DNA of 64,000 bases from CAYMAI01 sp964388445 (GCA_964388445.1 CAYMAI010000002.1:186001-250000), one strand, 5' to 3'; positions 17,771-26,254 are shown, counted from the first letter of the stretch. Numbers and translations are program-made. Notes: generated by a model from the sequence alone, not told the origin.

Positions 17771-17802
17771 GGATACCAGATGGTGTCCAGTTGCCGGATA
17801 AT
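17771..17802 (+). promoter_or_regulatory. Second ATACCA inverted repeat next to a -10 box
   Basis: GGATACCA (17771-17778), GA, TGGTGTCC (17781-17788) is an 8-bp inverted repeat with one G-T mismatch. It lies directly upstream of GATAAT (17797-17802), a -10 box with no recognisable -35 of its own. RNA would begin near 17809, about 34 nt before the lipoprotein ATG. The position suits a regulator that recruits or blocks polymerase at this promoter; this is inference. Confidence 0.45.
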
Positions 17803-17842
17803 TCTTTTCCCGTCCGGCGGCCGGTTTTTTAAGGAGAATGTG

Positions 17843-19474
17843 ATGAAGAAGATTAGTTTTGCAAATTCGGTTTCAATGCGCCTGGCGATTATCGCGGCGA
17901 TGTTCGTGCTTGCGGTATCCGCTCTCACGGCGTGCGGCGGCGGCGGTTCTTCGCTTCCCAAGCCTCCGGGCCAAAATCCGCCTCCGGCGAATCAGCAGCA
18001 GTTCGGTTCGGTCGAAGGCCGCCTGACCGATTCCGGTCTCAGCCTTCGCGGAGCCAGCCAAGTTTCGGGCTCCGGCGAAAACGCTCCGCTACCGGGAGTA
18101 ATCGTTCAACTCGTCAACAAGGCAACGGGCATTGTTTTCGGCGAGCAAATGACGAACGCGAACGGCGAGTTCAAATTCGATTTGGTGCCGGCGGGTCAGG
18201 AATACACGCTGCGAGTCAAGCTCGAACTCGAGCTCGACCTTAACGGTGACGGCACGCCCGATAGCGTCGAAATCAAATTCGACGTTCTAGTGACTCCTGG
18301 ACAAGCGGCGGAAATCCTGCAGGCCCTCGGTTTCGCGGACAGCGACGGCGACGGCGTTCCCGATGCGCTTGACGTAATCACTCAGTCGAGGGACGGCCTC
18401 GGCGAGCGTGAACATCGCGAGCGTATGCACGGCGACGGCCAGGCGGAAGTAGAACTCAAAGGCGTAATCGAGGCGCTCGGCGACGGAACGATCACGGTCG
18501 GCGGTAAAACGTTCACGATTGACGAATTCACCCAGTTCATGGATCATAACGGAAATCCGGCGCTTCCCGAAACCTTCACGCTTGGTATGTTCGTGGAAAT
18601 CGAAGGCGTTATGTCTCAGGACGGCACGCTTGTCGCTCACAAGGTAAAGGTCGAAGACGAGGACGATAACGGTACTGAAATCGAAATCAAGGGCGTTATC
18701 GAGGCGTTCGAGAACGGCAGCATAACGGTCAATGGAATTACGTTCGTGATTACTGAAACCACCAAATTTATGGACGACAATGGTAATCCCGTTTCGCCCC
18801 AGACTTTCGCCGTTGGCGCCTTCGTCGAAATCGAAGGCTTCGAGGGACCGGACGGCACCTTTTTCGCCCACAAAATCAAGGCAGAGGACGAAAGCGGCGA
18901 AGATGACGGCCTCGAAATTGAAATAAAAGGCGCTATTGAGGAAATCGGCGATGGTACGATTACGGTGGGCGGCAAAGTGTTCGTAATTACTGAAACGACG
19001 AAGTTTTTGGACGACAACGGCAACCCTATCCCCTTTGAATCGCTTCAGGTAGGGACTTTCATCGAGGCCGAGGGAGTCGAGCAGGCGGACGGAACGGTAA
19101 TCGCCAAGAAATTCAAGATCGAGGACGAAAACGAAGACGAATCCGGCGACGATAACGGCGGCGACGACGAGAACGAAGACGAGTCCGGCGACGATAACGG
19201 CGGCGACGACAACGGCGGCGACATTGACGACGATAACGGCGACGACGACAACGGCGATGACATTGACGACGATAACGGCGACGACGACAACGGCGATGAC
19301 ATTGACGACGATAACGGCGGCGATGACGAGAACGAAGACGAGTCCGGCGACGATAACGGCGGCGATGACGAGAACGAAGACGAGTCTGGCGACGATAACG
19401 GCGGCGATGACGAGAACGAAGACGAATCCGGCGACGACAACGATGGAGATGAAGAGGAAGGTGACGACAACTAG
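17843..19474 (+). CDS. Lipoprotein with three DUF5666 repeats and an Asp-rich tail
   Basis: Exported lipoprotein of 543 residues. The signal peptide ends in a lipobox (LTACGGGG). After a Pro-rich spacer comes a carboxypeptidase-regulatory/SdrB-like segment (GVIVQLVNKATG, FDLVPAGQEYTLRV), a Ca-binding-type motif (DSDGDGVPDALD), then three ~70-residue repeats of DUF5666 type, each with GVIEA-GDGTITVGGKTF and FVEIEG-DGTLVAHKVK. The last ~115 residues are almost only Asp, Glu, Asn, Gly and Ser in tandem units. Such a tail could bind calcium or keep the protein extended from the surface. AAGGAG lies 6 nt before the ATG; the gene ends in a strong terminator. A second lipoprotein with the same plan lies beyond the MocR-type gene. 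No function is known. Confidence 0.85.
   Translation: MKKISFANSVSMRLAIIAAMFVLAVSALTACGGGGSSLPKPPGQNPPPANQQQFGSVEGRLTDSGLSLRGASQVSGSGENAPLPGVIVQLVNKATGIVFGEQMTNANGEFKFDLVPAGQEYTLRVKLELELDLNGDGTPDSVEIKFDVLVTPGQAAEILQALGFADSDGDGVPDALDVITQSRDGLGEREHRERMHGDGQAEVELKGVIEALGDGTITVGGKTFTIDEFTQFMDHNGNPALPETFTLGMFVEIEGVMSQDGTLVAHKVKVEDEDDNGTEIEIKGVIEAFENGSITVNGITFVITETTKFMDDNGNPVSPQTFAVGAFVEIEGFEGPDGTFFAHKIKAEDESGEDDGLEIEIKGAIEEIGDGTITVGGKVFVITETTKFLDDNGNPIPFESLQVGTFIEAEGVEQADGTVIAKKFKIEDENEDESGDDNGGDDENEDESGDDNGGDDNGGDIDDDNGDDDNGDDIDDDNGDDDNGDDIDDDNGGDDENEDESGDDNGGDDENEDESGDDNGGDDENEDESGDDNDGDEEEGDDN
19129..19465 (+). repeat. In-frame tandem repeats encoding the acidic tail
   Basis: Two interleaved coding repeats: a 42-nt unit (ENEDESGDDNGGDD, five copies, some partial) and a 39-nt unit (DIDDDNGDDDNGD, two full copies and part of a third). 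Units differ by only a few third-position changes, which points to recent duplication or slippage. All units keep the reading frame. Confidence 0.9.
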
Positions 19475-19484
19475 GATTCTTTTC

Positions 19485-19523
19485 CGGGCGGGGGCTTCGG
19501 CTCCCGCCCGTTTTACCGTTTTT
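19485..19523 (+). terminator. Intrinsic terminator after the first DUF5666 lipoprotein gene
   Basis: CGGGCGGG (from 19485) pairs with CCCGCCCG (to 19510), extended by a G-T pair and GC around a TTCG tetraloop, then TTTT and a further T-tract. One of the strongest terminators in the window; it separates this gene from the MocR-type gene. Confidence 0.85.
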
Positions 19524-19576
19524 GAAGCGAGTTTTGTGTTTGATTATCGAATCTAAAATTCGGAATCGAGAAAAAA

Positions 19577-21121
19577 ATGAAACTGACGATTGACAAAACA
19601 AAAGGGCGGTCGCTTTACCGGCAAGTGCGCGACCAAATCATGCGGCTTATAGACGAAGGCGCACTGAAAGCCGGAACCAAGCTGCCCGGCACACGCGAGC
19701 TTGCGGATCAACTCGGATTAAGCCGCAAGACCGTAATGACCGCCTATCAAGAGCTCGAAGCGCGGTCGTACATTAAAACCGTGCCGATGAGCGGGACATT
19801 CGTCAGAGACAGGTCGAGGCTTTCGTCGCTCGGCCCAAGTGCGACCATGGAAACCGGCGATGCCGAATTTGAGTCGCAAGCCAAGCGGTTCGATTGGGAC
19901 AGATTTAGGGTTGAAGGCGATTTTTTCGCGATGCCCCCAAGGCAGACTGCGTCCGGCGAAGAGCCGGTCAATTTCATTAAAGCGCTTCCCGACGACAGAC
20001 TTTTTCCATTCGAGCAAATCAAGCAGATTACTTCTACCTTGCTTTGGTATCCGAAAGATTATTTTTTCAACTACGGCAATCCGCAAGGGTATCAGCCGCT
20101 CGTCGAATATCTCGAATCGCAGGCGGCGCTCGAAGGGATACAAATGGCGGAAGGCGCGCCGGGCACGAATCACATAATAATTACCAATGGCTTTCAAAAC
20201 GCGCTCGACCTTATTACGACGATGCTCGTACGCGAAGGCGATACCGTAGCGGTGGAAAACCCGACGTACGCGGCGATATTGAACCTGCTTATCGCGAAGA
20301 AAATCAATTACGTCGGTATCCCGGTGGACAACGACGGAATGGATGTATCCCGGCTCGCCGATGTAATGAAAAAGAAAAAAATCTCGGCGATTATCACCGT
20401 CCCGACTTATCACAATCCTACCGGCACGACTATGACGCTGGAACGCCGGCACGCCTTGCTGAAACTTGCCGAAAAGTATGAAGTACCGATTGTCGAAGAT
20501 GCGTACGCCAATTCTTTAAGGTTTGACGGCGAAGTCGTACCCAGCCTGAAATCGCTTGACCGGGGCGGCCACGTTTTACAAATCGGCAGTTTTTCGAAAA
20601 CGTTGCTTCCGGGACTCAGAATCGGCTGGATAACCGTGCCGGAAGCCGGAGCGCACTCGCTTTTCCGGCTAAAGCGCGCTTGCGACAAAAGCGACAGTAT
20701 TTTTCTGCAACTTATTCTTCACGAGTTCATCAAGAAAGGTCATTTCGAAAAGCACATCAAGAAAACCCGTAGAATTTACAAATCCAGGCGCGACGCGATG
20801 GTCGCCGCGATGAAAAAACACTTTCCAAAAGAAATTAAATGGAGCGAGCCGTCCGGAGGATTAAGTCTATGGGTCACGCTTCCGGAGGGCTGGAAAAGCA
20901 TGGGGCTATATCTGCTCGCTCGCGATCGAGGCGTCGAATTCGCCGTGGCGAACTTTTTCTGGTCGGGAAAACATGACTCGAACGGATTCCGGCTTAGTTT
21001 TGCCCAACTAAGCGAAAAGGAGATAGAAAAGGGTATTATCATCCTCGGCAAGCTGTTGAAGGAGTCCGTAAAGAAGCCTTCGATGATTGCCGGAAAAGGT
21101 GGAGAATATGGCGAGCTTTGA
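19577..21121 (+). CDS. MocR/GabR-type transcription regulator (GntR HTH fused to aminotransferase-like domain)
   Basis: PLP-dependent transcription factor of 514 residues. Residues 1-75 are a GntR winged helix (LYRQVRDQIMRLIDEGALKAG, LPGTRELADQLGLSRKTVM). The rest is a fold-type I aminotransferase domain with HNPTG (Asn280), VEDAY (Asp308) and the PLP lysine Lys341 in SFSKTLLPGLR. In this family PLP or a PLP-amino acid adduct is the signal. Known members control vitamin B6, GABA or taurine genes; none of those genes is next to it. It instead lies between two Asp-rich lipoprotein genes on the same strand, and GabR-like ATACCA repeats precede the first. No strong ribosome site is present (GGAATCGAGAA before the ATG). 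Family certain, effector and targets unknown. Confidence 0.93.
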   Translation: MKLTIDKTKGRSLYRQVRDQIMRLIDEGALKAGTKLPGTRELADQLGLSRKTVMTAYQELEARSYIKTVPMSGTFVRDRSRLSSLGPSATMETGDAEFESQAKRFDWDRFRVEGDFFAMPPRQTASGEEPVNFIKALPDDRLFPFEQIKQITSTLLWYPKDYFFNYGNPQGYQPLVEYLESQAALEGIQMAEGAPGTNHIIITNGFQNALDLITTMLVREGDTVAVENPTYAAILNLLIAKKINYVGIPVDNDGMDVSRLADVMKKKKISAIITVPTYHNPTGTTMTLERRHALLKLAEKYEVPIVEDAYANSLRFDGEVVPSLKSLDRGGHVLQIGSFSKTLLPGLRIGWITVPEAGAHSLFRLKRACDKSDSIFLQLILHEFIKKGHFEKHIKKTRRIYKSRRDAMVAAMKKHFPKEIKWSEPSGGLSLWVTLPEGWKSMGLYLLARDRGVEFAVANFFWSGKHDSNGFRLSFAQLSEKEIEKGIIILGKLLKESVKKPSMIAGKGGEYGEL

Positions 21122-21226
21122 TTTCCGCGGGACGCAGCGGCGCTGGCCGGTGCGCGACGCCGCAATATATTTCCCTTGTGTTTCGCGCAGACCTATAGGC
21201 AATCAATCGCGCCCGGAGGCGCAATC

Positions 21227-22390
21227 ATGAGCAAAATTTTTTCCATTACGGTTTTTGCGGCGCTCGCGCTGCTCGTTTTCTTGGCGATTTCTTGCGGCGG
21301 AGGAGGAGGCAATCCTCCCCCCGGCGGCAACCCTCCTACAGGAACCAATCCTCCGCCACCTCCGCCCGCCAACAGCGGAATCGTTCAAGGCACGCTCGCG
21401 GTCGAGAATATTCCCATCGGCGACGCCCCCGGCGATACGGGCGACGTAACGCGTGCAACGGTCAAGATTATCGATCCGAGCGAGGAAATTGGAGACTTGC
21501 CGATGACGGCGCCGGCTCCTGACGGCAGATTCGACCTTGGATATGTCCCTGCGGCAAACCTCAAGTACGTCAACTTGAATTTCAATACCCCGATCGACCT
21601 TCGTGGCGTCGGAGTAGTCTCGACGCCAATCTCGATTAACGTACCCGCGCAAATCGCCGCCGGAACGACAACGAGAATCAACGCGGCCGTGCGCCAATAC
21701 GCCCCGCCTGCGACGGCCTCGCTCAGGTCGCCTTCGACGGAAGACGTGACTACGATAGAGGTGGAATACGACTACACGGGTCCCGACGGCGCCAGGCACG
21801 TCAAATTCATAATCAACTACCGGCTCGGAAAACTCACTTTCGATACGACCGGCAGCGGCTCGTACGACGATGAAACGGAGCTTGAGGATGACAATTGCGA
21901 CGGCGTTTCGAACGAGCGCGAAGTCGAGGACCGCGAGCACAGGGAATATGAGGATACCGAAGAGGAAGGCACGGTGCAATCCGTCGGCCAAAACACATTG
22001 ACGGTCAACGGGGTTGAGTTCACAATCGACGAGCGTACATCGCTGAAAGACGGTCTGAAATTCACCAATCTCAAAGCGGGCGACATTGTTAAGGTGCAAG
22101 GCTATATCGTTCCCGGCGGAAAGATTTATGCAAAGGAAATCGAACGCGAAGAAGTAGAGGACGAATCCGGCGGCGGCGATGACGACGGAACCGATGGCGA
22201 AGACGATGGCACCGAAGGCGGCGGCGATGAGCCGGACGATGACGGAACTGGCGGTGGAGCCGGTGACGGCGGCGATGATGGAGACGATTCCGGTGACGAC
22301 CCGGATGATGACTCTGACGACGACTCTGACGACGACTCTGACGATGACTCGGACGAAGAGTCGGACGATGACTCGGACGACGAGTTATAA
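21227..22390 (+). CDS. Second DUF5666-type lipoprotein with Asp/Ser tail
   Basis: Exported lipoprotein of 387 residues. The lipobox is LAISCGGGGG, followed by a Pro/Gly/Asn spacer. The mid part has carboxypeptidase-regulatory-like features (GDTGDVTRATVKIIDP, FDLGYVPAANLKYVNL) and one DUF5666-type repeat near residues 245-300 (GTVQSVGQNTLTVNGVEFTI, GDIVKVQGYIVPGGKIYAKE). The last ~90 residues are Asp/Gly then Asp-Asp-Asp-Ser repeats. It shares its plan, though not close sequence, with the lipoprotein upstream of the MocR-type gene, so the two look like diverged partners. GGAGG is 7 nt before the ATG; an upstream in-frame start is not needed. It ends at a strong bidirectional terminator. Confidence 0.83.
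   Translation: MSKIFSITVFAALALLVFLAISCGGGGGNPPPGGNPPTGTNPPPPPPANSGIVQGTLAVENIPIGDAPGDTGDVTRATVKIIDPSEEIGDLPMTAPAPDGRFDLGYVPAANLKYVNLNFNTPIDLRGVGVVSTPISINVPAQIAAGTTTRINAAVRQYAPPATASLRSPSTEDVTTIEVEYDYTGPDGARHVKFIINYRLGKLTFDTTGSGSYDDETELEDDNCDGVSNEREVEDREHREYEDTEEEGTVQSVGQNTLTVNGVEFTIDERTSLKDGLKFTNLKAGDIVKVQGYIVPGGKIYAKEIEREEVEDESGGGDDDGTDGEDDGTEGGGDEPDDDGTGGGAGDGGDDGDDSGDDPDDDSDDDSDDDSDDDSDEESDDDSDDEL
22306..22388 (+). repeat. 12-nt in-frame repeats encoding DDDS units
   Basis: About seven tandem copies of a GAC-GAC-GAC-TCT-like 12-mer make the Asp-Asp-Asp-Ser tail; two copies carry Glu changes. The frame is maintained to the stop codon. Confidence 0.85.
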
Positions 22391-22403
22391 ATGCTTCGAT
22401 TGA

Positions 22404-22436
22404 TAAAAAGCCGCTCGAAAGGGCGGCTTTTTTTTA
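22404..22436 (+). terminator. Bidirectional terminator between the second DUF5666 lipoprotein gene and lysA
   Basis: AGCCGCTC (22409-22416) pairs with GGGCGGCT (22421-22428) around a GAAA tetraloop, followed by eight T; the minus strand has five T after the stem. It serves both convergent genes and overlaps the last codons of lysA. Confidence 0.85.
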
Positions 22437-23795
22437 TTCCGCTTTCGCTTCGGTTTTTTCGCAAAGCCACGAAGGCATTTCGTCCAAAGCGACCAGGTCT
22501 TCCGCAGTTTCCCGGCGCACCAACAGCTCCGCCCTGCCCTTCGACGCCAGCACTACCGCCGGGCGCGCCACGCGGTTATAGTTGCTTGCCATGCTGTACG
22601 TATAAGCGCCGGTCGAAAACATCGCCAATAGTTCGCCCGGATGCGGCTCCGGCAAAAGCACGTCTTTTATCAGCATATCGCCCGTCTCGCAGCACTTTCC
22701 CGACACGGACCAATATTCCGGCGCGTCGTCCAGCATGCGCCCGGCCATCGCCGTGTGGTGGCGCGCTTCGTACAGCGCGAACCGCGGATTATCCGTCATT
22801 CCGCCGTCCACGCTGACGTAATTGCGGATGCCGGGGATTTTCTTTACGCTTTGCACCGTGTAAAGCGTGACTCCCGCCTCTCCCACTATCGAGCGCCCCG
22901 GCTCGTCGCAAAGCACGGGAGGTTCTATGCCAAGCCTGCTGCACTCGCCGAGAACGGTATAAACCAGTTTGGCGAGGTGCGTTGAAATATCCGGCGGCGC
23001 GTCCGCCGGCTGGTACGAAATACCTAGTCCGCCGCCCATATTCAGTTCGTCGAGCGGCGCGCCGAGTTCCTTTTTAAGAAAAGCGTAAAATTCGAGCATT
23101 ATCCGCGCCGTCGCGCTGAACGCTTCGAGGTCGTATAGCTGGCTGCCGATATGACAATGCAGCCCCACGAGTTCTAGGCCATCCACCGAAAGAATAAGCT
23201 TCGCCGCTTCTTCCGCCGCTCCGCCGCTCAAGTTGAACCCGAATTTCGAATCCATTTGGCCCGTCTGAACGTAACGATGGGTCGAGGGCTTTATTCCCGG
23301 AGTGACGCGAAGCATTACTTTTTGACGCACGCCCATTTTTGCGGTCAAATCCCGCAGCAGTTCAATTTCGGCGAGATTGTCGATTGCGATGCGGCCGACG
23401 CCGGCTTTGAGCGCGGCAGTAAGTTCGTCTTTTGTTTTCGCGTTGCCGTGCATCATTATCATTTCGGCCGGGAATCCCGCGGAAAGCGCGGTGAAAAGCT
23501 CGCCTGATGAAACGACGTCGAGGCCGAGCCCCTCCTGTTCGATCAGTTTCGCGAAGCCGACCGTCAAAAGCGCTTTCGACGCGAAATATATGCGCGAGCG
23601 CGGATACACTTTTACCCGCTCCATGTATTCCCGGCAGTTCTTGCGAACTTCGTCTTCGAGAATGACTACGAGCGGCGTGCCGAAGCGTTCCGCAAGTACG
23701 CGCGCCGGAATGCCTGCAAGCACGAGCTCGCCAAGTTCCGTAATTTCCATTCCGGTGGCCGGCAAAAAACGGCCATTGTCTGCCCTGTATGTCAC
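22434..23795 (-). CDS. lysA: Diaminopimelate decarboxylase
   Basis: PLP enzyme that removes CO2 from meso-diaminopimelate, the last step of lysine synthesis. The 453 residues show the PLP lysine in YFASKALL, the VVSSGELFTAL and HGNAKTKDEL segments, the GGGLGISY phosphate loop and the CETGDMLIKD motif that provides the active-site Cys and the binding residues. The length is usual for the family (~420-450), with about ten extra residues at the N-terminus. The start is GTG with GAGGT 5 nt upstream. No lysine riboswitch is visible upstream. It stands alone, convergent with the second DUF5666 lipoprotein gene and divergent from tRNA-Gly. Confidence 0.96.
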   Translation of the reverse strand: MTYRADNGRFLPATGMEITELGELVLAGIPARVLAERFGTPLVVILEDEVRKNCREYMERVKVYPRSRIYFASKALLTVGFAKLIEQEGLGLDVVSSGELFTALSAGFPAEMIMMHGNAKTKDELTAALKAGVGRIAIDNLAEIELLRDLTAKMGVRQKVMLRVTPGIKPSTHRYVQTGQMDSKFGFNLSGGAAEEAAKLILSVDGLELVGLHCHIGSQLYDLEAFSATARIMLEFYAFLKKELGAPLDELNMGGGLGISYQPADAPPDISTHLAKLVYTVLGECSRLGIEPPVLCDEPGRSIVGEAGVTLYTVQSVKKIPGIRNYVSVDGGMTDNPRFALYEARHHTAMAGRMLDDAPEYWSVSGKCCETGDMLIKDVLLPEPHPGELLAMFSTGAYTYSMASNYNRVARPAVVLASKGRAELLVRRETAEDLVALDEMPSWLCEKTEAKAE

Positions 23796-23886
23796 GTTTA
23801 CCTCGCCGATTGCTTAAAGCGTGAAAAGCAAAACATTCCTTACCCGAAAGGACGCCTAATGACGCATCCGCAAATCCGCCGCGCGC

Positions 23887-23915
23887 TTGAAATCCTCCGG
23901 ATGGGCTGGTATAAT
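23887..23915 (+). promoter_or_regulatory. Promoter of tRNA-Gly
   Basis: TTGAAA, exactly 17 nt, perfect TATAAT (23910-23915), 23 nt before the tRNA. Strong sigma-70 type promoter. Confidence 0.8.
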
Positions 23916-23938
23916 ACCGCCGCCGTCAGGGCGAACGG

Positions 23939-24010
23939 GCGGAAGTAGTTCAGTGGTAGAACACAACCTTGCCAAGGTTGGGGTCGCGAGTTCGAATCTC
24001 GTCTTCCGCT
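23939..24010 (+). tRNA. tRNA-Gly (anticodon GCC)
   Basis: Acceptor GCGGAAG pairs with CTTCCGC; anticodon stem CAACC/GGTTG with loop TTGCCAA gives GCC at 23971-23973; the T arm is GCGAGTTCGAATCTCGT. Discriminator T; CCA not encoded. Confidence 0.96.
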
Positions 24011-24067
24011 CTCTTTTCCTCAAACCATCTCCGCTTGTTACCGCGGCGCAGACGCGCCGGCTTTGGC

Positions 24068-24096
24068 TTTACATGCGGGCGGCGCGGTAGTAGGAT
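24068..24096 (+). promoter_or_regulatory. Candidate tig-clpP promoter
   Basis: TTTACA, 17-nt spacer, TAGGAT (24091-24096), about 60 nt before the tig GTG start. Confidence 0.45.
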
Positions 24097-24155
24097 ATAC
24101 GGCTCGCAATTGCGGCGCGCCGTCGCACATTTGCGCAGATATTCTGGAGAGTCTC

Positions 24156-25634
24156 GTGACGAACGTAAAGTTGGAAAAAGTAGAAGCGAATTTTGCCCAT
24201 TTCGAAGTCGATTTCGAAAAGGACGAAGTCGAGCGCGCGTACAAGAACGTATTCCGCTATTACTCGAACAACGTCAATATCCCCGGTTTCAGACGCGGCA
24301 AGATTCCCGCGAAAGTAATCGAATCCCGGCTCGGAGCTGCGGTAATTCTGGAAGTCGTGACCGAAGAAGTTAAAGAAGCCGCATATCAAAACGCGTTTAA
24401 GGAAAGCGGACTTAAACCTAGGCGTGGAGACGTAAAATGGGAAACCCCCGGCGCGCCAATGAGGGGCGAGGGATACAAAATCCGGTTTGCCGCACCCGTT
24501 ATGCCGCAGGTGAATCTTCCAAACTTCGAAGGCGTCGAAGTGGCGTTTCAGCCGCAGGAACCCGATGCGGAAATGCGCGAAAAGCTCGTGCAAAATTTGC
24601 GCCAGCGCTACGCTTCCTACGAGCCGGTTAAAGAAGGCGAGATCGTGGAATCCGGTCAGCGCGTCGAAATTTCGCTTTCGAGCGTGTTTGCGGACACCGG
24701 CGAGAAAAGCCCGTTCGAAAACGAAAAAGTCGTGTACGAGTTGGGTCTCGCCGATAACCTTCCGAAATTCGACGAAAACCTTTTCGGCATGAAAATGGGC
24801 GAAACGAAAACATTCGAATACGAAATGCCCGAAGATTTCGTGGACGATCGCGTGGCAGGCAGGAAGCTTGCCGTAACCGTAGAAGTTTTGGACGCAGGCA
24901 AACTGGTACTCCCCGAACTAAACCTCGAATTCATAAAAGAGCACTTCCAGATGGATACTCAGGAAGCGTTCGACGAATATATCGACGGCGCGCTGAAATA
25001 CGAAGTCGAAAACGCCAATTTGGCGAGAAAGCTGGAGCTTGCGCTCGAACAAGTTCTTGCCGGCACCGATATCGAGATTACGCAAGACATGATTTCGCCC
25101 CAAGTCGATTCGATGGTTGAAGAGCAGGAGCGCCAGTTCAGAATGTCCGGAAGTTCGCTCGACGAAGCGCTTCAGCGTCAGGGCCGGACAATAAGGGAAC
25201 TCCGCGACGATTTGGAACCGAGAGCGCAAAGGCTCATTAAACGCGAACTCGTGATTTCCAAGCTAGCGATGGACAATTCGATAGAAGTCAACAACAACGA
25301 GCTGTTGCAGCGCGCTCTCCGGCTTGCGCAACGATATAACTTAAGCCGCAAGCAAGCCGAAGAACTTCTTAAAAACAAACAGCTTATGGTTCAGCTTTAC
25401 GGCGACATCGTGGAAGAAAAAGTATTGAAGCTTGTAATGGAAAAAGTCAAGTTTGTCGAAGGCGGCGAATCGGCGGCAAGCATGGATGCGGAATCGGATT
25501 TCGATACGATTGCGGACGCTACGGGTAAAATTGTTTACGATGCCGAACATTCGCGTCCGGTTGATGACGCCGAAGCGGCCGAAGTGCCTGAAGAAAATAA
25601 ACCGCAAGACCGCGAAGGAGAAACAAACCAATGA
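24156..25634 (+). CDS. tig: Trigger factor, ribosome-bound folding chaperone
   Basis: Binds near the ribosomal exit tunnel and shields new chains. The 492 residues show the N-terminal ribosome-binding domain with the signature loop GFRRGKIPAKV (~residue 45), an FKBP-type prolyl isomerase domain (~155-250) and a long helical C-domain. The final ~55 residues are an acidic, probably disordered tail (SDFDTIADATG..., PEENKPQDREGETNQ) beyond the usual ~430-450 length. The start is GTG in GTGACGAACGTAAAG with TGGAGA 6 nt upstream; the open frame further upstream overlaps the promoter and tRNA flank and is not used. It overlaps clpP by 4 nt (ATGA), so the two are translationally coupled. Confidence 0.95.
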   Translation: MTNVKLEKVEANFAHFEVDFEKDEVERAYKNVFRYYSNNVNIPGFRRGKIPAKVIESRLGAAVILEVVTEEVKEAAYQNAFKESGLKPRRGDVKWETPGAPMRGEGYKIRFAAPVMPQVNLPNFEGVEVAFQPQEPDAEMREKLVQNLRQRYASYEPVKEGEIVESGQRVEISLSSVFADTGEKSPFENEKVVYELGLADNLPKFDENLFGMKMGETKTFEYEMPEDFVDDRVAGRKLAVTVEVLDAGKLVLPELNLEFIKEHFQMDTQEAFDEYIDGALKYEVENANLARKLELALEQVLAGTDIEITQDMISPQVDSMVEEQERQFRMSGSSLDEALQRQGRTIRELRDDLEPRAQRLIKRELVISKLAMDNSIEVNNNELLQRALRLAQRYNLSRKQAEELLKNKQLMVQLYGDIVEEKVLKLVMEKVKFVEGGESAASMDAESDFDTIADATGKIVYDAEHSRPVDDAEAAEVPEENKPQDREGETNQ

Positions 25635-26254
25635 CCTATTACGTTCCGGTTGTAATCGAACAATCAAATTTCGGCGAGCGCGCATACGACATATATTCGC
25701 GCCTGCTTAAAGACAGAATCATTTTCCTCGGCAGCCCGATAATGGAAGGCGTGGCGAACGCGATTATCGCGCAACTGTTGTTTCTCGAAAAGGAAGATTC
25801 GACGAAAGATATAGATATTTATATCAACTCGCCGGGCGGTAATATACTCGACGGGCTTGCGATTTACGACACGATGCAGCACATCAAGCCGCGCGTTTCG
25901 ACGATTTGCGTGGGGCTTTCCGCGAGCATCGCGACCGTGATACTTTCGGGCGGACACAAAGGCAGCAGGTTCGCTCTGCCGAACAGCCGAATACTCATCC
26001 ATCAACCGTTCGGCCGCGCGCAAGGACAAGCGAGCGACATCGAAATACTAATGCGCGAGGCGAAGTTCCACAAGGAAAAGATATTCCGCATTCTCGAAAA
26101 ACACACGACTACCGCTTACGACAAAATCGTGGAAGACTGCCAGCGCGACTTTTGGATGAGCCCGGAAGACTCGCTCGAATACGGACTAATCGACGAGATT
26201 ATCTATCCGGATAAAGGCGGGAAAGGCGAGAAATCCGATAAAGATAAAAAGTAA
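25631..26254 (+). CDS. clpP: ATP-dependent Clp protease proteolytic subunit
   Basis: Barrel-forming serine protease that degrades proteins fed by a Clp ATPase. Of 207 residues, the triad is Ser99, His124 (ILIHQP) and Asp173. The Ser motif is unusual: CVGLSASIATV where most ClpP have IGQAASMGA, so the residues around the serine differ while the Ser itself is kept. The rest (NSPGG, ALPNSRILIHQP, GQASDIEI, EYGLIDEI) is typical, and no propeptide is evident. The final 15 residues are Lys/Gly/Asp-rich. It is coupled to tig by ATGA overlap. The expected next gene clpX is absent; a UvrD-type helicase gene follows instead. Confidence 0.95.
   Translation: MTYYVPVVIEQSNFGERAYDIYSRLLKDRIIFLGSPIMEGVANAIIAQLLFLEKEDSTKDIDIYINSPGGNILDGLAIYDTMQHIKPRVSTICVGLSASIATVILSGGHKGSRFALPNSRILIHQPFGRAQGQASDIEILMREAKFHKEKIFRILEKHTTTAYDKIVEDCQRDFWMSPEDSLEYGLIDEIIYPDKGGKGEKSDKDKK

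Noticed and set aside
19129..19465. CRISPR array
   Set aside because: Repeats are directly adjacent, coding and without unique spacers; no cas genes are near.
19045..19601. Ser- or Arg-rich minus-strand frames over the Asp-rich tail
   Set aside because: They are shadows of the tandem repeats, whose regularity keeps every frame open.
23796..23886. Lysine riboswitch before lysA
   Set aside because: The region is too short and shows none of the conserved core.
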